From the NCBI GenBank assembly GCA_021831785.1, contig JAKBMB010000024.1:62001-126000 (forward strand): a stretch of 64,000 nucleotides of DNA. The letters run 5' to 3'. Positions 7,058-16,327 of the stretch are shown one piece after another. Below the pieces are notes generated by a model. That model saw only the letters and a program-made list of their open reading frames with translations. It was not told where the DNA came from and did not search any database. This DNA is from Deltaproteobacteria bacterium. GTDB taxonomy: Bacteria; Desulfobacterota; Binatia; Binatales; Binataceae. Position 1 is the stretch's first letter. The number at the start of each line of letters is the position of its first letter. Both the position numbers and the translations under genes were made by a program.

Positions 7058-8290
7058 ATGGCCGAGGCGTGGATAATTGACGCGGTGAGAACCCCGCGTG
7101 GAGTTGGCAAGAAAGACAAGGGCGCGCTGTCGCAAGTGCATCCGCAAGAGCTGTTCGCGCAATGCCTCAACGGGCTGCGCAGCCGCAACGGCTTTGACCC
7201 GCCGGAGATCGACGACGTGGTATGCGGATGCGTCTCCCAGGCCGGCGAGCAAGGCGCGTGCATCGCGCGGATGGCGATTCTGGCCGCCGGATGGCCGCGT
7301 GAACCCTCGGGAGTAACGCTCAACCGGTTTTGCGGTTCCGGGCAGCAGGCGGTCAATTTCGCCGCGATGGGGATCATGGCCGGGCAGCAGGACGCGGTTA
7401 TCGCCGGCGGGGTCGAGAGCATGTCGCGCTGTCCGCTGTTTAGCGACGGCGGCGGAGTCGCGGGCGATAATCCGGACCTGCTGAGGCTCCATCCGCTGGT
7501 GCCGCAAGGGATCAGCGCCGACTTGATCGCGACTCTGGAAGGCTTCACGCGCGAGGATTGCGACCGCTTCGCCTACCACAGCCAGATGAAATGCAAGCGC
7601 GCGATGGAAGAGGGCCGATTTGCCAAAAGCCTCCTGCCGGTGCGGGACCGCGCCGGACAGCCGCTGCTCGAACGCGACCAGTATCCGCGGCCGTCGACCA
7701 CGCTTGAGGTGCTGGCCCAGCTCAAGCCCTCGTTCCTCGACATGGGCGAGAGCAGCTACCTCATCGACGGCCTCACCTTCGACCGGGCGGCGCTTACGCG
7801 CTATCCGCAGGCCGGGTGTATCAACCACGTGCACACGGCGGGCAATTCAAGCGGCATCGTTGACGGCGCGGCGGCGCTGCTGCTGGCGACGCCCGAATGG
7901 GCGCGCAGCCGCGGGCTTACGCCGCGAGCGCGAATCCGGGCGTTGGCGACGTGCGGCTCGGAGCCGGTAATCATGCTGACCGGGCCGGTGGCGGCCACGC
8001 AGCGATGCCTCAAGCGGGCCGGTATGAGTGCCGATGATATTGACCTGTTCGAAATCAACGAGGCTTTCGCCGCCGTGGTGCTCAAGGTGATGCGGGACAT
8101 CGGGATTGGCCCCGAACGTGTCAACGTGAACGGCGGCGCGATCGCTTTCGGCCATCCGCTCGGCGCGACCGGCGCGATGTTGATTGGCACGCTGCTGGAC
8201 GAAATGGAGCGCAGCAATAAGGCCAGCGGCCTGGTCACCATGTGTATCGGCGGCGGAATGGGGATTGCGACGGTGATCGAGCGCGCGTAA
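7058..8290 (+). CDS. Thiolase family protein (acetyl-CoA C-acyltransferase type)
   Basis: 410 residues. The nucleophilic Cys is at residue 92 in NRFCGSGQQAVN. The family motifs INEAFAAVVLK, NGGAIAFGHPLGATGA (catalytic His) and the second Cys in CIGGGMG are all present, so it should be active. It catalyses thiolytic cleavage or condensation of acyl-CoA in fatty-acid degradation or acetoacetyl-CoA metabolism. The ATG at 7058 has an AAGGAG site 9 bases upstream. It stands alone: no hydroxyacyl-CoA dehydrogenase or enoyl-CoA hydratase is adjacent. Confidence 0.92.
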   Translation: MAEAWIIDAVRTPRGVGKKDKGALSQVHPQELFAQCLNGLRSRNGFDPPEIDDVVCGCVSQAGEQGACIARMAILAAGWPREPSGVTLNRFCGSGQQAVNFAAMGIMAGQQDAVIAGGVESMSRCPLFSDGGGVAGDNPDLLRLHPLVPQGISADLIATLEGFTREDCDRFAYHSQMKCKRAMEEGRFAKSLLPVRDRAGQPLLERDQYPRPSTTLEVLAQLKPSFLDMGESSYLIDGLTFDRAALTRYPQAGCINHVHTAGNSSGIVDGAAALLLATPEWARSRGLTPRARIRALATCGSEPVIMLTGPVAATQRCLKRAGMSADDIDLFEINEAFAAVVLKVMRDIGIGPERVNVNGGAIAFGHPLGATGAMLIGTLLDEMERSNKASGLVTMCIGGGMGIATVIERA

Positions 8291-8557
8291 CTTTACCGGT
8301 CGCGCGCCCGGCGGGCTGCCCGACATGCTATGCGCTTGGCCGCGCGGGCGCGTCGGTCGACTAGACGCGCTTTGGCGCGCAAGCGGTGGTGCAGCGAGCG
8401 CCGCGCGGCAGGGTGCGCCGAGCATGCCGAAAGCGGTTCGTCTTGACTGCACGTTGTTTTGCTGGCTAGCTAGTGTTGCCGGTCGGATTCACTTGAAGCG
8501 ACATTCTCGGCAAAAAAGAGACATCGCAAAGGCCTGCTCGCACAGCCCGTTGGCGTC

Positions 8558-9337
8558 ATGATCGAGGTCAAAGGTCTAACCAAGGCTTACGGCAGCTTCT
8601 TAGCCATCAAAGACGTGTCGTTTACCGCCGAACGGGAACAAATCCTGGGCTTTCTGGGCCCCAACGGCGCCGGCAAGACGACCACGATGCGGATCATCAC
8701 GGGCTTTATGCCGGCCACGTCGGGCAGCGTTTTGGTGGAAGGCCTGAACATTTTCAGCGAGTCGCTCGAGGCGCGCCGGCGGATCGGATATCTGCCGGAA
8801 AATCCGCCGGTGTATCCGGACATGCGCGTTGAGGATTACTTGCGCTTCGTGGCCAAGCTTAAGGGCGTAGGGCGAAACCGGCTGGACGAAGCGATAGAAA
8901 ACGCGGTTCGCGGATGCGGACTTGAAGACGTGAGGAACAGGATCTGCGGGCAGCTTTCCAAGGGTTATCGGCAGCGCGTTGGCCTCGCCGCGGCGATCGT
9001 ACATGACCCGCCCGTGTTGATCCTTGACGAACCGACGATCGGTCTCGACCCGCGCCAGATTATCGAGATTCGCAGGCTCATCCGCGGCCTCGCCAAAGAA
9101 AGAACCGTGGTCCTTTCCACCCACATATTGCCGGAAGTGTCGCAGGTGTGCGACAAGGTCGTAATCATCAACGACGGCCGTATAGTGCTCGAGGAGAAGC
9201 TCGACCAGATCTCTCGCGGCGAGTCGCTCGAAGACGTGTTTCTCAAGGCGATAGCCAAAGAGGAACCGGCCGGTTTAGTGGGCGAGGCCGAGCTGGAAGA
9301 AGTGGAGGCCGGGCGCAGCAGCGAGCAACCGCGATGA
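8558..9337 (+). CDS. ABC transporter ATP-binding protein (GldA-like)
   Basis: 259 residues with Walker A GPNGAGKTT (about residues 35-43), signature LSKGYRQRVGLA and Walker B VLILDEPTIGLD. It is the nucleotide-binding subunit of an ABC-2 exporter. Its stop overlaps the permease start by ATGA, and permease, GldG-like and DUF4340 genes follow, the same set and order as gld-type ABC operons in many bacteria. The transported substrate is unknown. Confidence 0.9.
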   Translation: MIEVKGLTKAYGSFLAIKDVSFTAEREQILGFLGPNGAGKTTTMRIITGFMPATSGSVLVEGLNIFSESLEARRRIGYLPENPPVYPDMRVEDYLRFVAKLKGVGRNRLDEAIENAVRGCGLEDVRNRICGQLSKGYRQRVGLAAAIVHDPPVLILDEPTIGLDPRQIIEIRRLIRGLAKERTVVLSTHILPEVSQVCDKVVIINDGRIVLEEKLDQISRGESLEDVFLKAIAKEEPAGLVGEAELEEVEAGRSSEQPR

Positions 9338-10107
9338 GGAACACGCTTACTATCGCCGGACGCGATCTGCAGAGCTATTTTGTCCAGCCTGTCGCTTACG
9401 TGGTCATGACGGTTTTTCTGCTATTGGCCGGCTGGTTCTTTTTTGCCCTGCTGCGCCGATTCGAGTTGATTCTCGAGATGTACGCCGCGTTGCGCAACCA
9501 GCCCGGGATGCAGAATTTCAACCTTAACCAGGCGGTGATCGAGCCCCTTCTGCACAACCTGGCGGTGGTACTGGTTATTCTGGTGCCGGCGGTTACGATG
9601 CGCACGTTTGCCGAGGAAAAGCGCACCGGCACCTATGAGCTGCTGCTGACCTCGCCCGTGAGGACCGGCGAGATAGTGGCGGGCAAATTCGTGGCCGCCG
9701 CGCTATTCGTGATTCTGATGATCGTACTGGCGGGGATTTTTCCGCTCATTCTACTTTTTTTCGGCAACCCCGAGATCGGCGTAATGTTTTCGGGATATCT
9801 GGGACTCGCCCTTGTCGCCGTATGCTTTGTCGCCGTGGGGCTTTTTACGAGCTCGCTTACCAGCAATCAGGTCATCGCCGCGATCAGTTCGTTCGGCGCC
9901 CTGCTGCTGCTCTATGTAATCTCGTGGCCGGCGGAAGCGGGCGAGGTGCAGTTTGCGGGCTTATTGCGGTATTTTTCGCTGCCCGAGCATTTCGCGCAGA
10001 TGGTAAAGGGTATCATCAGTACGCAAGACATCGTGTACTTTCTAAGCCTAATCGCAGTGGCACTATTCCTCACGCAGCGCTCGGCCGAGTCGGCCCGTTG
10101 GCGCTAA
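9334..10107 (+). CDS. ABC-2 type permease (GldF-like)
   Basis: 257 residues from the ATG at 9334, which overlaps the ATPase stop codon. Longer upstream reading is only the other frame of the ATPase gene. There are about six membrane segments, beginning with the one near residues 20-38 (VVMTVFLLLAGWFF). The segment MRTFAEEKRTGTYELLLTSPV is characteristic of ABC-2 permeases of the GldF/NosY type. It forms the membrane channel of the exporter with the upstream ATPase. Confidence 0.9.
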   Translation: MRNTLTIAGRDLQSYFVQPVAYVVMTVFLLLAGWFFFALLRRFELILEMYAALRNQPGMQNFNLNQAVIEPLLHNLAVVLVILVPAVTMRTFAEEKRTGTYELLLTSPVRTGEIVAGKFVAAALFVILMIVLAGIFPLILLFFGNPEIGVMFSGYLGLALVAVCFVAVGLFTSSLTSNQVIAAISSFGALLLLYVISWPAEAGEVQFAGLLRYFSLPEHFAQMVKGIISTQDIVYFLSLIAVALFLTQRSAESARWR

Positions 10108-10125
10108 GCTCACACCCATCTTAAG

Positions 10126-11697
10126 GTGATGGAACCAAGCGCATCCCTGGCCGGACTAATCGGTCTCGTCTGCCTCGTCTTTGGGCTGATCGATTATCTC
10201 ATCGCCAGCGGCTTTGGGTTTTTCTTTGCGCTGAACATGGTGTTCGGAATCGGCTGCCTGATAATCTGGCTCAGCGCGAATCGCCAAGCGCTAGGCTCGA
10301 TGGTGGGCAGCCGGCGGGCTCGCTACGGCGCAAACGCCGCGGTGTACGCGTTGGCCTTTGTCGGCGTGCTGGTCGCGGTTAACTATCTCGCGGCGCAGCA
10401 CGAGTACCGCGTGGACATGACTTCGGAGCGTGTGTACAGCCTGTCGTCCCAGTCGATCAAGGTTGTCCGAGCGCTCAAGGAGCCGGTAAAGTTTTATGGC
10501 TTTTTCGAAGGCGGGGTGAATCAGCGCGCGCGTTCCCTCTACCAGATGTACGCCTACGCTTCGCCCAACGTGCGCTACGAGTTGATCGATCCCGACCGTC
10601 ATCCGGAGTTGGCCGAGCGGTTCAAGGTCAGCGTGATGGGCACCACGCGCGTCCAGTATGGGGGCGACAACGGCAGGGGCACGAACGTTACCGACCTCAG
10701 CGAGAGCGCGTTGACCAACGCCATCATCAAGGCGACCCAGACCGGGACAAAGGTCGCATGTTTTCTTGACGGCCACGGCGAGGCCGACCTGAGCGACGCC
10801 CAGCATAACGGCGGCTTTGCCTCCGCGCGCCAGGCGCTTGAAGGCGACGGCTACGCGACGAAAAAAGTCCTGCTCGCTTCCCAACCCGCGGTGCCCAAGG
10901 ATTGCAACGTGTTGTTGATCGCGGGGCCGGAAAAGCCCGTGTTGCCCCAAGAGCTGGACGAGATTTCCAACTACCTCAAAGGCGGCGGGAGCGCGATCGC
11001 GCTGCTGCGCCCACCGCGGCCGGATCAAGCGTTCGACGAATCCGGACTGGTCAAGTTTGCCGCCCAGTGGGGTGTCAAGGCGGGCAACGACATCATCGTT
11101 GACCAGGTGCTGCGTCTTTTTGCGGGTCCGGCGCTCGGCTTAAGCCCGATCGTCGAAGACTACAACCGCGCCCAGCCGGTGACCGAATCGTTCACGCAGC
11201 GCACGGTGTTTCCGATGACGCGTTCGGTCGAGCCCGACGACCACGCCCAGCCGGCGCTGCACGCGGCCTGGCTGGCGCGCACCAGCAAATCCTCCTGGGC
11301 CGAAACCGATCTGGACGGAATTTTCAAGCGCCAGGAAGCGTCCCTCGGTCCGGAAGACCGCAAAGGTCCGGTCACCGTGTGCAGCGCGATCGACGCGGAC
11401 CTCGGTCAATTAGCCGGCGCCACGGGGCGCAAGGCGCGGATGGTGGTGTGCGGCAGCACGGATTTTGTGGACAACCAGCATATCAACGATTTCTACAATC
11501 GGGACCTGTTCATGAACAGCGTTGATTGGCTGATGGGCGAGGCCAATGAGATATCGATTCGCCCGCGTACGATGCGGGCCTCGCGTTTTCGCCTGACCGT
11601 GGCCCAGTTCAGCATCGTGTTCGCGCTGTCGGTGCTGCTGCTTCCGGAGTTGCTGCTGATAGCCGGTATCGTCGTCTGGTGGCAGCGGCGCATCTAG
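10126..11697 (+). CDS. GldG-like ABC transporter auxiliary protein
   Basis: 523 residues (GTG at 10126, with an ATG at 10129 equally possible). Membrane segments lie near the N-terminus (about residues 8-48 and 68-86) and at the C-terminus (about 495-517). Between them is a large soluble, presumably extracytoplasmic domain beginning MTSERVYSLSSQSIKVVRALKEPVKFYGFFEG, typical of GldG/IFT52-like auxiliary subunits. It belongs to the exporter operon, with a 4-gene co-directional arrangement. Confidence 0.85.
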   Translation: MMEPSASLAGLIGLVCLVFGLIDYLIASGFGFFFALNMVFGIGCLIIWLSANRQALGSMVGSRRARYGANAAVYALAFVGVLVAVNYLAAQHEYRVDMTSERVYSLSSQSIKVVRALKEPVKFYGFFEGGVNQRARSLYQMYAYASPNVRYELIDPDRHPELAERFKVSVMGTTRVQYGGDNGRGTNVTDLSESALTNAIIKATQTGTKVACFLDGHGEADLSDAQHNGGFASARQALEGDGYATKKVLLASQPAVPKDCNVLLIAGPEKPVLPQELDEISNYLKGGGSAIALLRPPRPDQAFDESGLVKFAAQWGVKAGNDIIVDQVLRLFAGPALGLSPIVEDYNRAQPVTESFTQRTVFPMTRSVEPDDHAQPALHAAWLARTSKSSWAETDLDGIFKRQEASLGPEDRKGPVTVCSAIDADLGQLAGATGRKARMVVCGSTDFVDNQHINDFYNRDLFMNSVDWLMGEANEISIRPRTMRASRFRLTVAQFSIVFALSVLLLPELLLIAGIVVWWQRRI

Positions 11698-11728
11698 CCG
11701 TCGGCGCGTTCGCTTTCGTCTCGTTCGC

Positions 11729-13153
11729 ATGCAATTCCGCAACACGGCAATCGCCCTTGCATTACTGGCGTTGCTAGGCGGCTACGCCTACTATGTCAGC
11801 CGGCACCAAGAGGCGTCGCAAGGGAAGCCGCTGTTTAACATCGCAGCCAAGGACATCGCCGGGATCGGCCTGCGCTACCCAAACCGCGAAATTGAGCTCG
11901 CGCTTGACCCCCACGGCAGATGGGTTTTGACCAAACCGCTTAAGGCCGCCGCCGACCAGATGGCCGCCGAAGAGTTGGCGCGGGCGATCGCCGGTCTCGA
12001 AATCAAAAAGACCGTTGCCGAAGGGGTTAAGGACCTGGTGCCGTTCGGCTTAAGTCCTCCTCGGGCGGTCGTCACAGTGTCGCTTAGAAACAAAAAGGAG
12101 CTGCCCGCGGTCGAAGTGGGCAAGGCCACGCCGATCGGCTTTTCGACTTATATTATGCGCGCCGACAAACCGACGGTGATGATCACGTCGTCCACTTTCG
12201 GCACCCAAATGACCAAGGACGTCGACGACCTGCGCGACCGGCAACTGCTGTCCTCGTCGGCCGACCAGGCCGATAAGGTCGTGATTGAGCACCGGCCGGG
12301 GGAGACGATCGAGCTCGACAAAACCGAGGGCCAGTGGAAAATTGTAAAGCCGTCCTCGTATCCGGCGGACTCGAACGCCGTCACGAGCCTTTTGAGCGCG
12401 CTGACGAGCGGGCGAATTAGCCGCTTTGTCAGCGATTCTCCGGCCAACCTCGCCGAATATGGGCTCGACCAGCCCCAGCTAACTATCAGCGTGTCCACCG
12501 GCAAGCAGCAGCCGCCCCAGTCGCTGGCCTTTGGTAAGCAGACCGGCTCCGGCAGCGAGCAGGGCTATTATGCCAAACGCGCCGACAGCCAGTCCGTCTA
12601 TACCGTGCCGGACTGGATATTCAAGGACCTCGGCAAGCCGGTCAACGATTTGCGCGACAAGACCGTTTTGGTCTTCGACCCCTCCAAGGTGGGCCTTGTA
12701 CGCGTGGCAAACGGCGGCCGCAAGTTTACCCTCAAGCTCGGCAAGGACGAGAAATGGCGAATCGAAGACGGGGCATCCGCGCCTGCGGACCAGGCCGCGG
12801 TTGTCCAGTTTCTGAGCAATCTGCGTAATCTCAAAGGGACGTCCATCGCGGCCGAGCCGCTGCAAGACCCGCAGCGGTTCGGTCTTGAGCCGCCGCTTGA
12901 AGAGCTCGCTTTGACCGATACGAGCGGCAAACCGCTCGGCTGGATCAAGCTCGGCCGGGTCCCGCAGGCGCCGCCGAGCGCCGCCGCGGCTCCATCAACA
13001 CCCAGTCCGGCACCACCAGCCTACGACTACTATGCTTCCGCGAGCGGGACGCAAGCGGCCTTCAAGATCGACAGCTTCAACTACGACGACCTGAACAAAA
13101 CCCCGGAGCAGCTCAAGCCTCAGCCGGCTACCGCGCCGAGCGCGAGTAAATAG
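11729..13153 (+). CDS. DUF4340 domain-containing protein
   Basis: 474 residues: one N-terminal membrane anchor or signal (about residues 5-24) then repeated DUF4340 modules, visible as recurring V-E-x-x-G-(K)-x-T-P and D-x-L-R-D-(R/K)-x-(L/V) units such as DDLRDRQLL and NDLRDKTVL. The C-terminus is Pro/Ala-rich and low-complexity (about residues 415-440). This family regularly follows GldG-like genes and is taken to be an extracytoplasmic component of the exporter. Function unknown. Confidence 0.82.
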   Translation: MQFRNTAIALALLALLGGYAYYVSRHQEASQGKPLFNIAAKDIAGIGLRYPNREIELALDPHGRWVLTKPLKAAADQMAAEELARAIAGLEIKKTVAEGVKDLVPFGLSPPRAVVTVSLRNKKELPAVEVGKATPIGFSTYIMRADKPTVMITSSTFGTQMTKDVDDLRDRQLLSSSADQADKVVIEHRPGETIELDKTEGQWKIVKPSSYPADSNAVTSLLSALTSGRISRFVSDSPANLAEYGLDQPQLTISVSTGKQQPPQSLAFGKQTGSGSEQGYYAKRADSQSVYTVPDWIFKDLGKPVNDLRDKTVLVFDPSKVGLVRVANGGRKFTLKLGKDEKWRIEDGASAPADQAAVVQFLSNLRNLKGTSIAAEPLQDPQRFGLEPPLEELALTDTSGKPLGWIKLGRVPQAPPSAAAAPSTPSPAPPAYDYYASASGTQAAFKIDSFNYDDLNKTPEQLKPQPATAPSASK

Positions 13154-13269
13154 CCTTGCGCCGCCGCTTCCGCGCCTGGGGATCTTTACCGGCTTAGGGC
13201 ACCCCCGCATTTCGGGTCATCGCGCAAGGAACGGCTGACGCGCGGCCGACGACGAACCCGCGCTCTGAG

Positions 13270-13671
13270 TCAGCTTTCGGCTATCACATGCGCGATGGCG
13301 TGAACCGAGGTGTGGGTCAGGCTTAGATGCACGACTCTTATGTTGCGCTGCCGGGCCAGAAGCGCGGCTTTGCCTGAAAGCGCGATACGCGGAGCTTGCC
13401 CGCGTTCGCGCAGCACCTCGAAGTCGCGCCATCCCGCGCGCCGTCCCCAGCCGGTGCCCAGGGCCTTCATCGCCGCTTCTTTGGCCGCGAAGCGCGCCGC
13501 ATAGCTCTGAAAGCGGGTTATGCCGCGCGACTCGCAATACTCGGTTTCGCGCGCGGTGAACAGCCGCGAGCGAAGGCGCGCTCCAATTAGCGGGCGCTCC
13601 AACGCGCGGCGGATCCGCTCAACCTCTACCATGTCCACGCCGGTGCCTATGATTGCCACTGCCCTGACCAA
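13270..13671 (-). CDS. acpS: Holo-[acyl-carrier-protein] synthase
   Basis: 133 residues with the 4'-phosphopantetheinyl transferase motifs GTGVDMVEVERI (Mg-binding Asp) and ARFAAKEAAMKALG (F-A-x-KEA), and the C-terminal LSLTHTSVHAIAHVI. It transfers phosphopantetheine from CoA to ACP. The start given is TTG at 13671. GTG at 13659 would match the family N-terminus at least as well. It lies alone, convergent with the DUF4340 gene. Confidence 0.9.
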   Translation of the reverse strand: MVRAVAIIGTGVDMVEVERIRRALERPLIGARLRSRLFTARETEYCESRGITRFQSYAARFAAKEAAMKALGTGWGRRAGWRDFEVLRERGQAPRIALSGKAALLARQRNIRVVHLSLTHTSVHAIAHVIAES

Positions 13672-13948
13672 CGCGCTGCGGAGCTCGAACGCAGAAGCTC
13701 AACCATTGCCACGAGCCCGTGCCCAGAGCATAGCCGGCGCCTCAGCCCTGCGCGCCGGCCGCACGGCCTTGCGCGTGAAGCTTAACAGCGCGCGTGAGCC
13801 AGGGAAAACCATCCGGCCGGCTTTCGGGCAACCTTCAAGCCGCTCATCACCGGAGCATCGCGCCTCTTGCGGCGAGCAGAGCACGATCCTATGTTCATGA
13901 CATCGTTTCGAATCAACTTGTTCGGCCTATAACAGTTCGGCAGCCATC

Positions 13949-14182
13949 ATGGCTAAACTCAAGACGACCGTCGATAAAAGCAGGTGCATCTCGAGCGGCG
14001 ACTGTATCGAGACCGCGCCGACAGTGTTCGCCTTCGACGCGGATGACAAGTCGGAAGTGGTCAACCAAGAGGGCGCGGACCCCGAGACGATTCTCGCCAC
14101 CGCCCGCGGATGTCCGGTAAGAGCGATTACGTTAATCGACGAAGAGACCGGCGTGCGGCTCTACCCGGCGCCGAAGAAATAA
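13949..14182 (+). CDS. Ferredoxin, [3Fe-4S] type
   Basis: 77 residues with Cys at 13, 19 and 55 in the pattern RCISSGDC ... GCPV. Three cysteines with Gly/Ser between the first two is the arrangement of small 3Fe-4S ferredoxins that serve cytochromes P450 and other oxygenases. No P450 gene is in the window. It is convergent with the nitrile hydratase operon. Confidence 0.88.
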   Translation: MAKLKTTVDKSRCISSGDCIETAPTVFAFDADDKSEVVNQEGADPETILATARGCPVRAITLIDEETGVRLYPAPKK

Positions 14183-14221
14183 CGCCGCGAGCGGCCTTAG
14201 CTCGGCGTTCGCCGGGCTACT

Positions 14222-14563
14222 TTAGTCGGCGGCGAGAAGGTGCTCAATCTCCTTGGCGGTGCAAATCCCCTTGTCCTCCAGAAGCCGCTCCAGGGCAGCC
14301 GCCCAGCAGCGATAGTAGCTGAAACCCTCAGCGCCGGGATTACGCCGTTCGAACGCGGCTATCTCGGCGATCAGCCGGCTGCGGAATTCTTCCCAGTCGT
14401 AAGCTTTTCGCTCGCAAAGAGCGATGGCGATCCCAAAAGCGCGGCCCTCCCAGGGATGCTCGAAGACCAACTCGCCGTTCTTGCGCGGGGGCGCGATCGC
14501 GCCACCCAGGTTGGAGGTCAACTGTTCGGCGAGTATCGGACGCGCGGTTGCGCTCACGCTCAA
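14222..14563 (-). CDS. Nitrile hydratase accessory protein
   Basis: 113 residues with [16 protein letters not shown] and [15 protein letters not shown], which resemble the N-terminal half of the nitrile hydratase beta subunit. That is the signature of the small activator (P14K/NhlE-like) that delivers cobalt by subunit swapping. The ATG overlaps the stop of the alpha-subunit gene by 4 bases (ATGA). It is the third gene of a beta-alpha-accessory operon. Confidence 0.9.
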   Translation of the reverse strand: MSVSATARPILAEQLTSNLGGAIAPPRKNGELVFEHPWEGRAFGIAIALCERKAYDWEEFRSRLIAEIAAFERRNPGAEGFSYYRCWAAALERLLEDKGICTAKEIEHLLAAD

Positions 14564-15192
14564 GCCCCCTTCCGCGCTTTACCAGGCGTGTTGGCCTCGG
14601 CGACACCGATCATCGATTCACGCGTCACTAGCTTGGCAAGCCGTTGTTCGCTCATGCCCCCGGTCCCGGCCGGGCGCCGCGGCAACACCATATAGCGAAG
14701 CTCGGCGCTGCTGTCCCATACCCGGATTTCGCGCGTGTCGTCGAGTTCGAGGCCAAACTCCCGTAGGACCGCGCGCGGCTCGATTACGGCGCGCGAACGA
14801 TAAGCCGGGGCCTTGTACCAGACGGGCGGGAGCCCCAAAACCGGCCACGGGTAGCACGAACACAGCGTGCAGACGACCATGTTGTGGACCTTATCGGTGT
14901 TTTCCACCACTACCATATGTTCACCCTGCATCCCGGAAAAGCCCAACTCGGCGATCGCGGCGGTAGCGTCCTTGAGCAGACGCCCCTTATAAGCCGGGTC
15001 GACCCAGGCGCGGGCGACTACCTTGGCCCCGTTGAGCGGGCCGATGTCTTTCTCGTAGGCTTCAGCCACTTTGTCCACGGCGTCAGTGGCGATCAGGCCT
15101 TTGTCGATAAGCAGCGCTTCGAGCGCCTTGACCCGTAACGCCACGTCCGGCAGCGGCTGAGGGTGATGGCCGTGCGTGCTTCCCTTGTCCAT
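14560..15192 (-). CDS. nthA: Nitrile hydratase subunit alpha, cobalt type
   Basis: 210 residues from the ATG at 15192. The metal-claw motif is C108-T-L-C111-S-C113. Thr after the first Cys is the cobalt-type signature, while iron-type enzymes have Ser. The two later cysteines are normally oxidised to sulfenic and sulfinic acid. Flanking conserved sequence ([22 protein letters not shown]) is intact, so the enzyme should be active in hydrating nitriles to amides. Thiocyanate hydrolase gamma subunits are relatives, but the two-subunit plus accessory layout favours nitrile hydratase. Confidence 0.92.
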   Translation of the reverse strand: MDKGSTHGHHPQPLPDVALRVKALEALLIDKGLIATDAVDKVAEAYEKDIGPLNGAKVVARAWVDPAYKGRLLKDATAAIAELGFSGMQGEHMVVVENTDKVHNMVVCTLCSCYPWPVLGLPPVWYKAPAYRSRAVIEPRAVLREFGLELDDTREIRVWDSSAELRYMVLPRRPAGTGGMSEQRLAKLVTRESMIGVAEANTPGKARKGA

Positions 15193-15262
15193 CTTCTTAA
15201 TCCTTATTCCTGCGTTTGCGGATGTATGTTGAACACCCCGGACCGACACGCTTCGCGGACGC

Positions 15263-15937
15263 TCAGGCCGGTTCCAGATACTTCTCCCACATGTCGATAT
15301 ACACGACTTCGTTGCCCTCGGCCTGCTCACCCCAGAGATCCTTGGCGTTAAAGCGCACGCTATAGACCGGCTGCGGTTGCTCTCCCTTGCCGATGGCGTT
15401 GGTGTCGGGCGTGACAAACGTCCCGCGCACGCGCTCGATAACGCCCGTTTTGCCCCGCACGTAGCGCGGCAAGCGAGTGTGCGTCGGCGGGTTGATGTTG
15501 CGCGCGCGCACCCGGTCGCCGGCCGCGAAATGCGGCGCAAGCGGCTCGCGCATATAGTCGTCGCCTTTGTGGGCTATTTCGATCAAACGCTCGGCTAGAG
15601 CCGGGTCCCGCCTCTTCGGCACTACCGCGGAGCCGCTCTTCTTTAACCCGCGCAGCTTGGCCTCAAGCTCGGGCCGTTTGATGAGCCCCTTGTCAATCAA
15701 ATTCTTCTGCACCGTCTCAAGCCAATGTTCGTAGTAGCTCGATTCCAGGTAGTGAACCGGGTCCATCTGTTCAATCCCGAAGCGAAATTCGTCGACGTTG
15801 TACATCCCCTGGGCCATCGTCGCGACCATGATACCGAAGACTTTTCTCTCCCACGGGCGATGAAAAACGGGCTCGTCTCGCTCGGCCTGGACCGAGCCGA
15901 ATCCGTGCATACCACCTAGGTCATGGACACCGTTCAT
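15263..15937 (-). CDS. nthB: Nitrile hydratase subunit beta
   Basis: 224 residues. The start is set at the ATG at 15937 because [16 protein letters not shown] is the conserved N-terminus of the family. The longer upstream frame has no family match. The C-terminal SH3-like half has [16 protein letters not shown] and [15 protein letters not shown], which contact the alpha subunit. It is first in the operon, the order usual for cobalt-type enzymes. Confidence 0.92.
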   Translation of the reverse strand: MNGVHDLGGMHGFGSVQAERDEPVFHRPWERKVFGIMVATMAQGMYNVDEFRFGIEQMDPVHYLESSYYEHWLETVQKNLIDKGLIKRPELEAKLRGLKKSGSAVVPKRRDPALAERLIEIAHKGDDYMREPLAPHFAAGDRVRARNINPPTHTRLPRYVRGKTGVIERVRGTFVTPDTNAIGKGEQPQPVYSVRFNAKDLWGEQAEGNEVVYIDMWEKYLEPA

Positions 15938-16327
15938 TTTGCGCACCCCCCGCACCGCCTGTAGAGCTGCCGTTAACGGCTTGAATGAAACTTGAGTATC
16001 ACAAACGCAGCCCACGCGCAAAACCCTCGAGTGGGCGATTGTCTCAAGTTGGTGGCTAAAAATATCCGGCTTTCTAAGGCACGCGCGACCCGCACCTCCA
16101 TTGCGGATCATATTCGGAGGACTCAACATTTCAGCCGGACCAATTTCCGGGGTCCAGGTCAGTTGATCAAGCATGTTAAACCTCATACGTTACCTTCCAA
16201 TGTTACTCAAACCTTAGCCGGTGGTTGACCTGAAAGCTCAAGGGTTCCGCGAGGACCGGGCGACGACGCAAGCTGACTGTTTGAGGATTCTGGCGGTTGC
16301 GCTCCATCCGGCGCCAAAAGGGAGCCT
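15938..16327. other. Divergent intergenic region between nitrile hydratase and RecQ-like genes
   Basis: 390 bases between two outward-reading genes. It must hold both promoters. I see no gene, no strong inverted repeat and no confident promoter boxes. Confidence 0.4.

Noticed and set aside
9148-9333. N-terminal extension of the ABC permease
   Set aside because: It is the shifted frame of the ATPase gene. The ATGA overlap at 9334 gives the natural start.
15938-16186. N-terminal extension of the nitrile hydratase beta subunit
   Set aside because: The family N-terminus MNGVHDLGG begins at 15937 and the extension matches nothing known.
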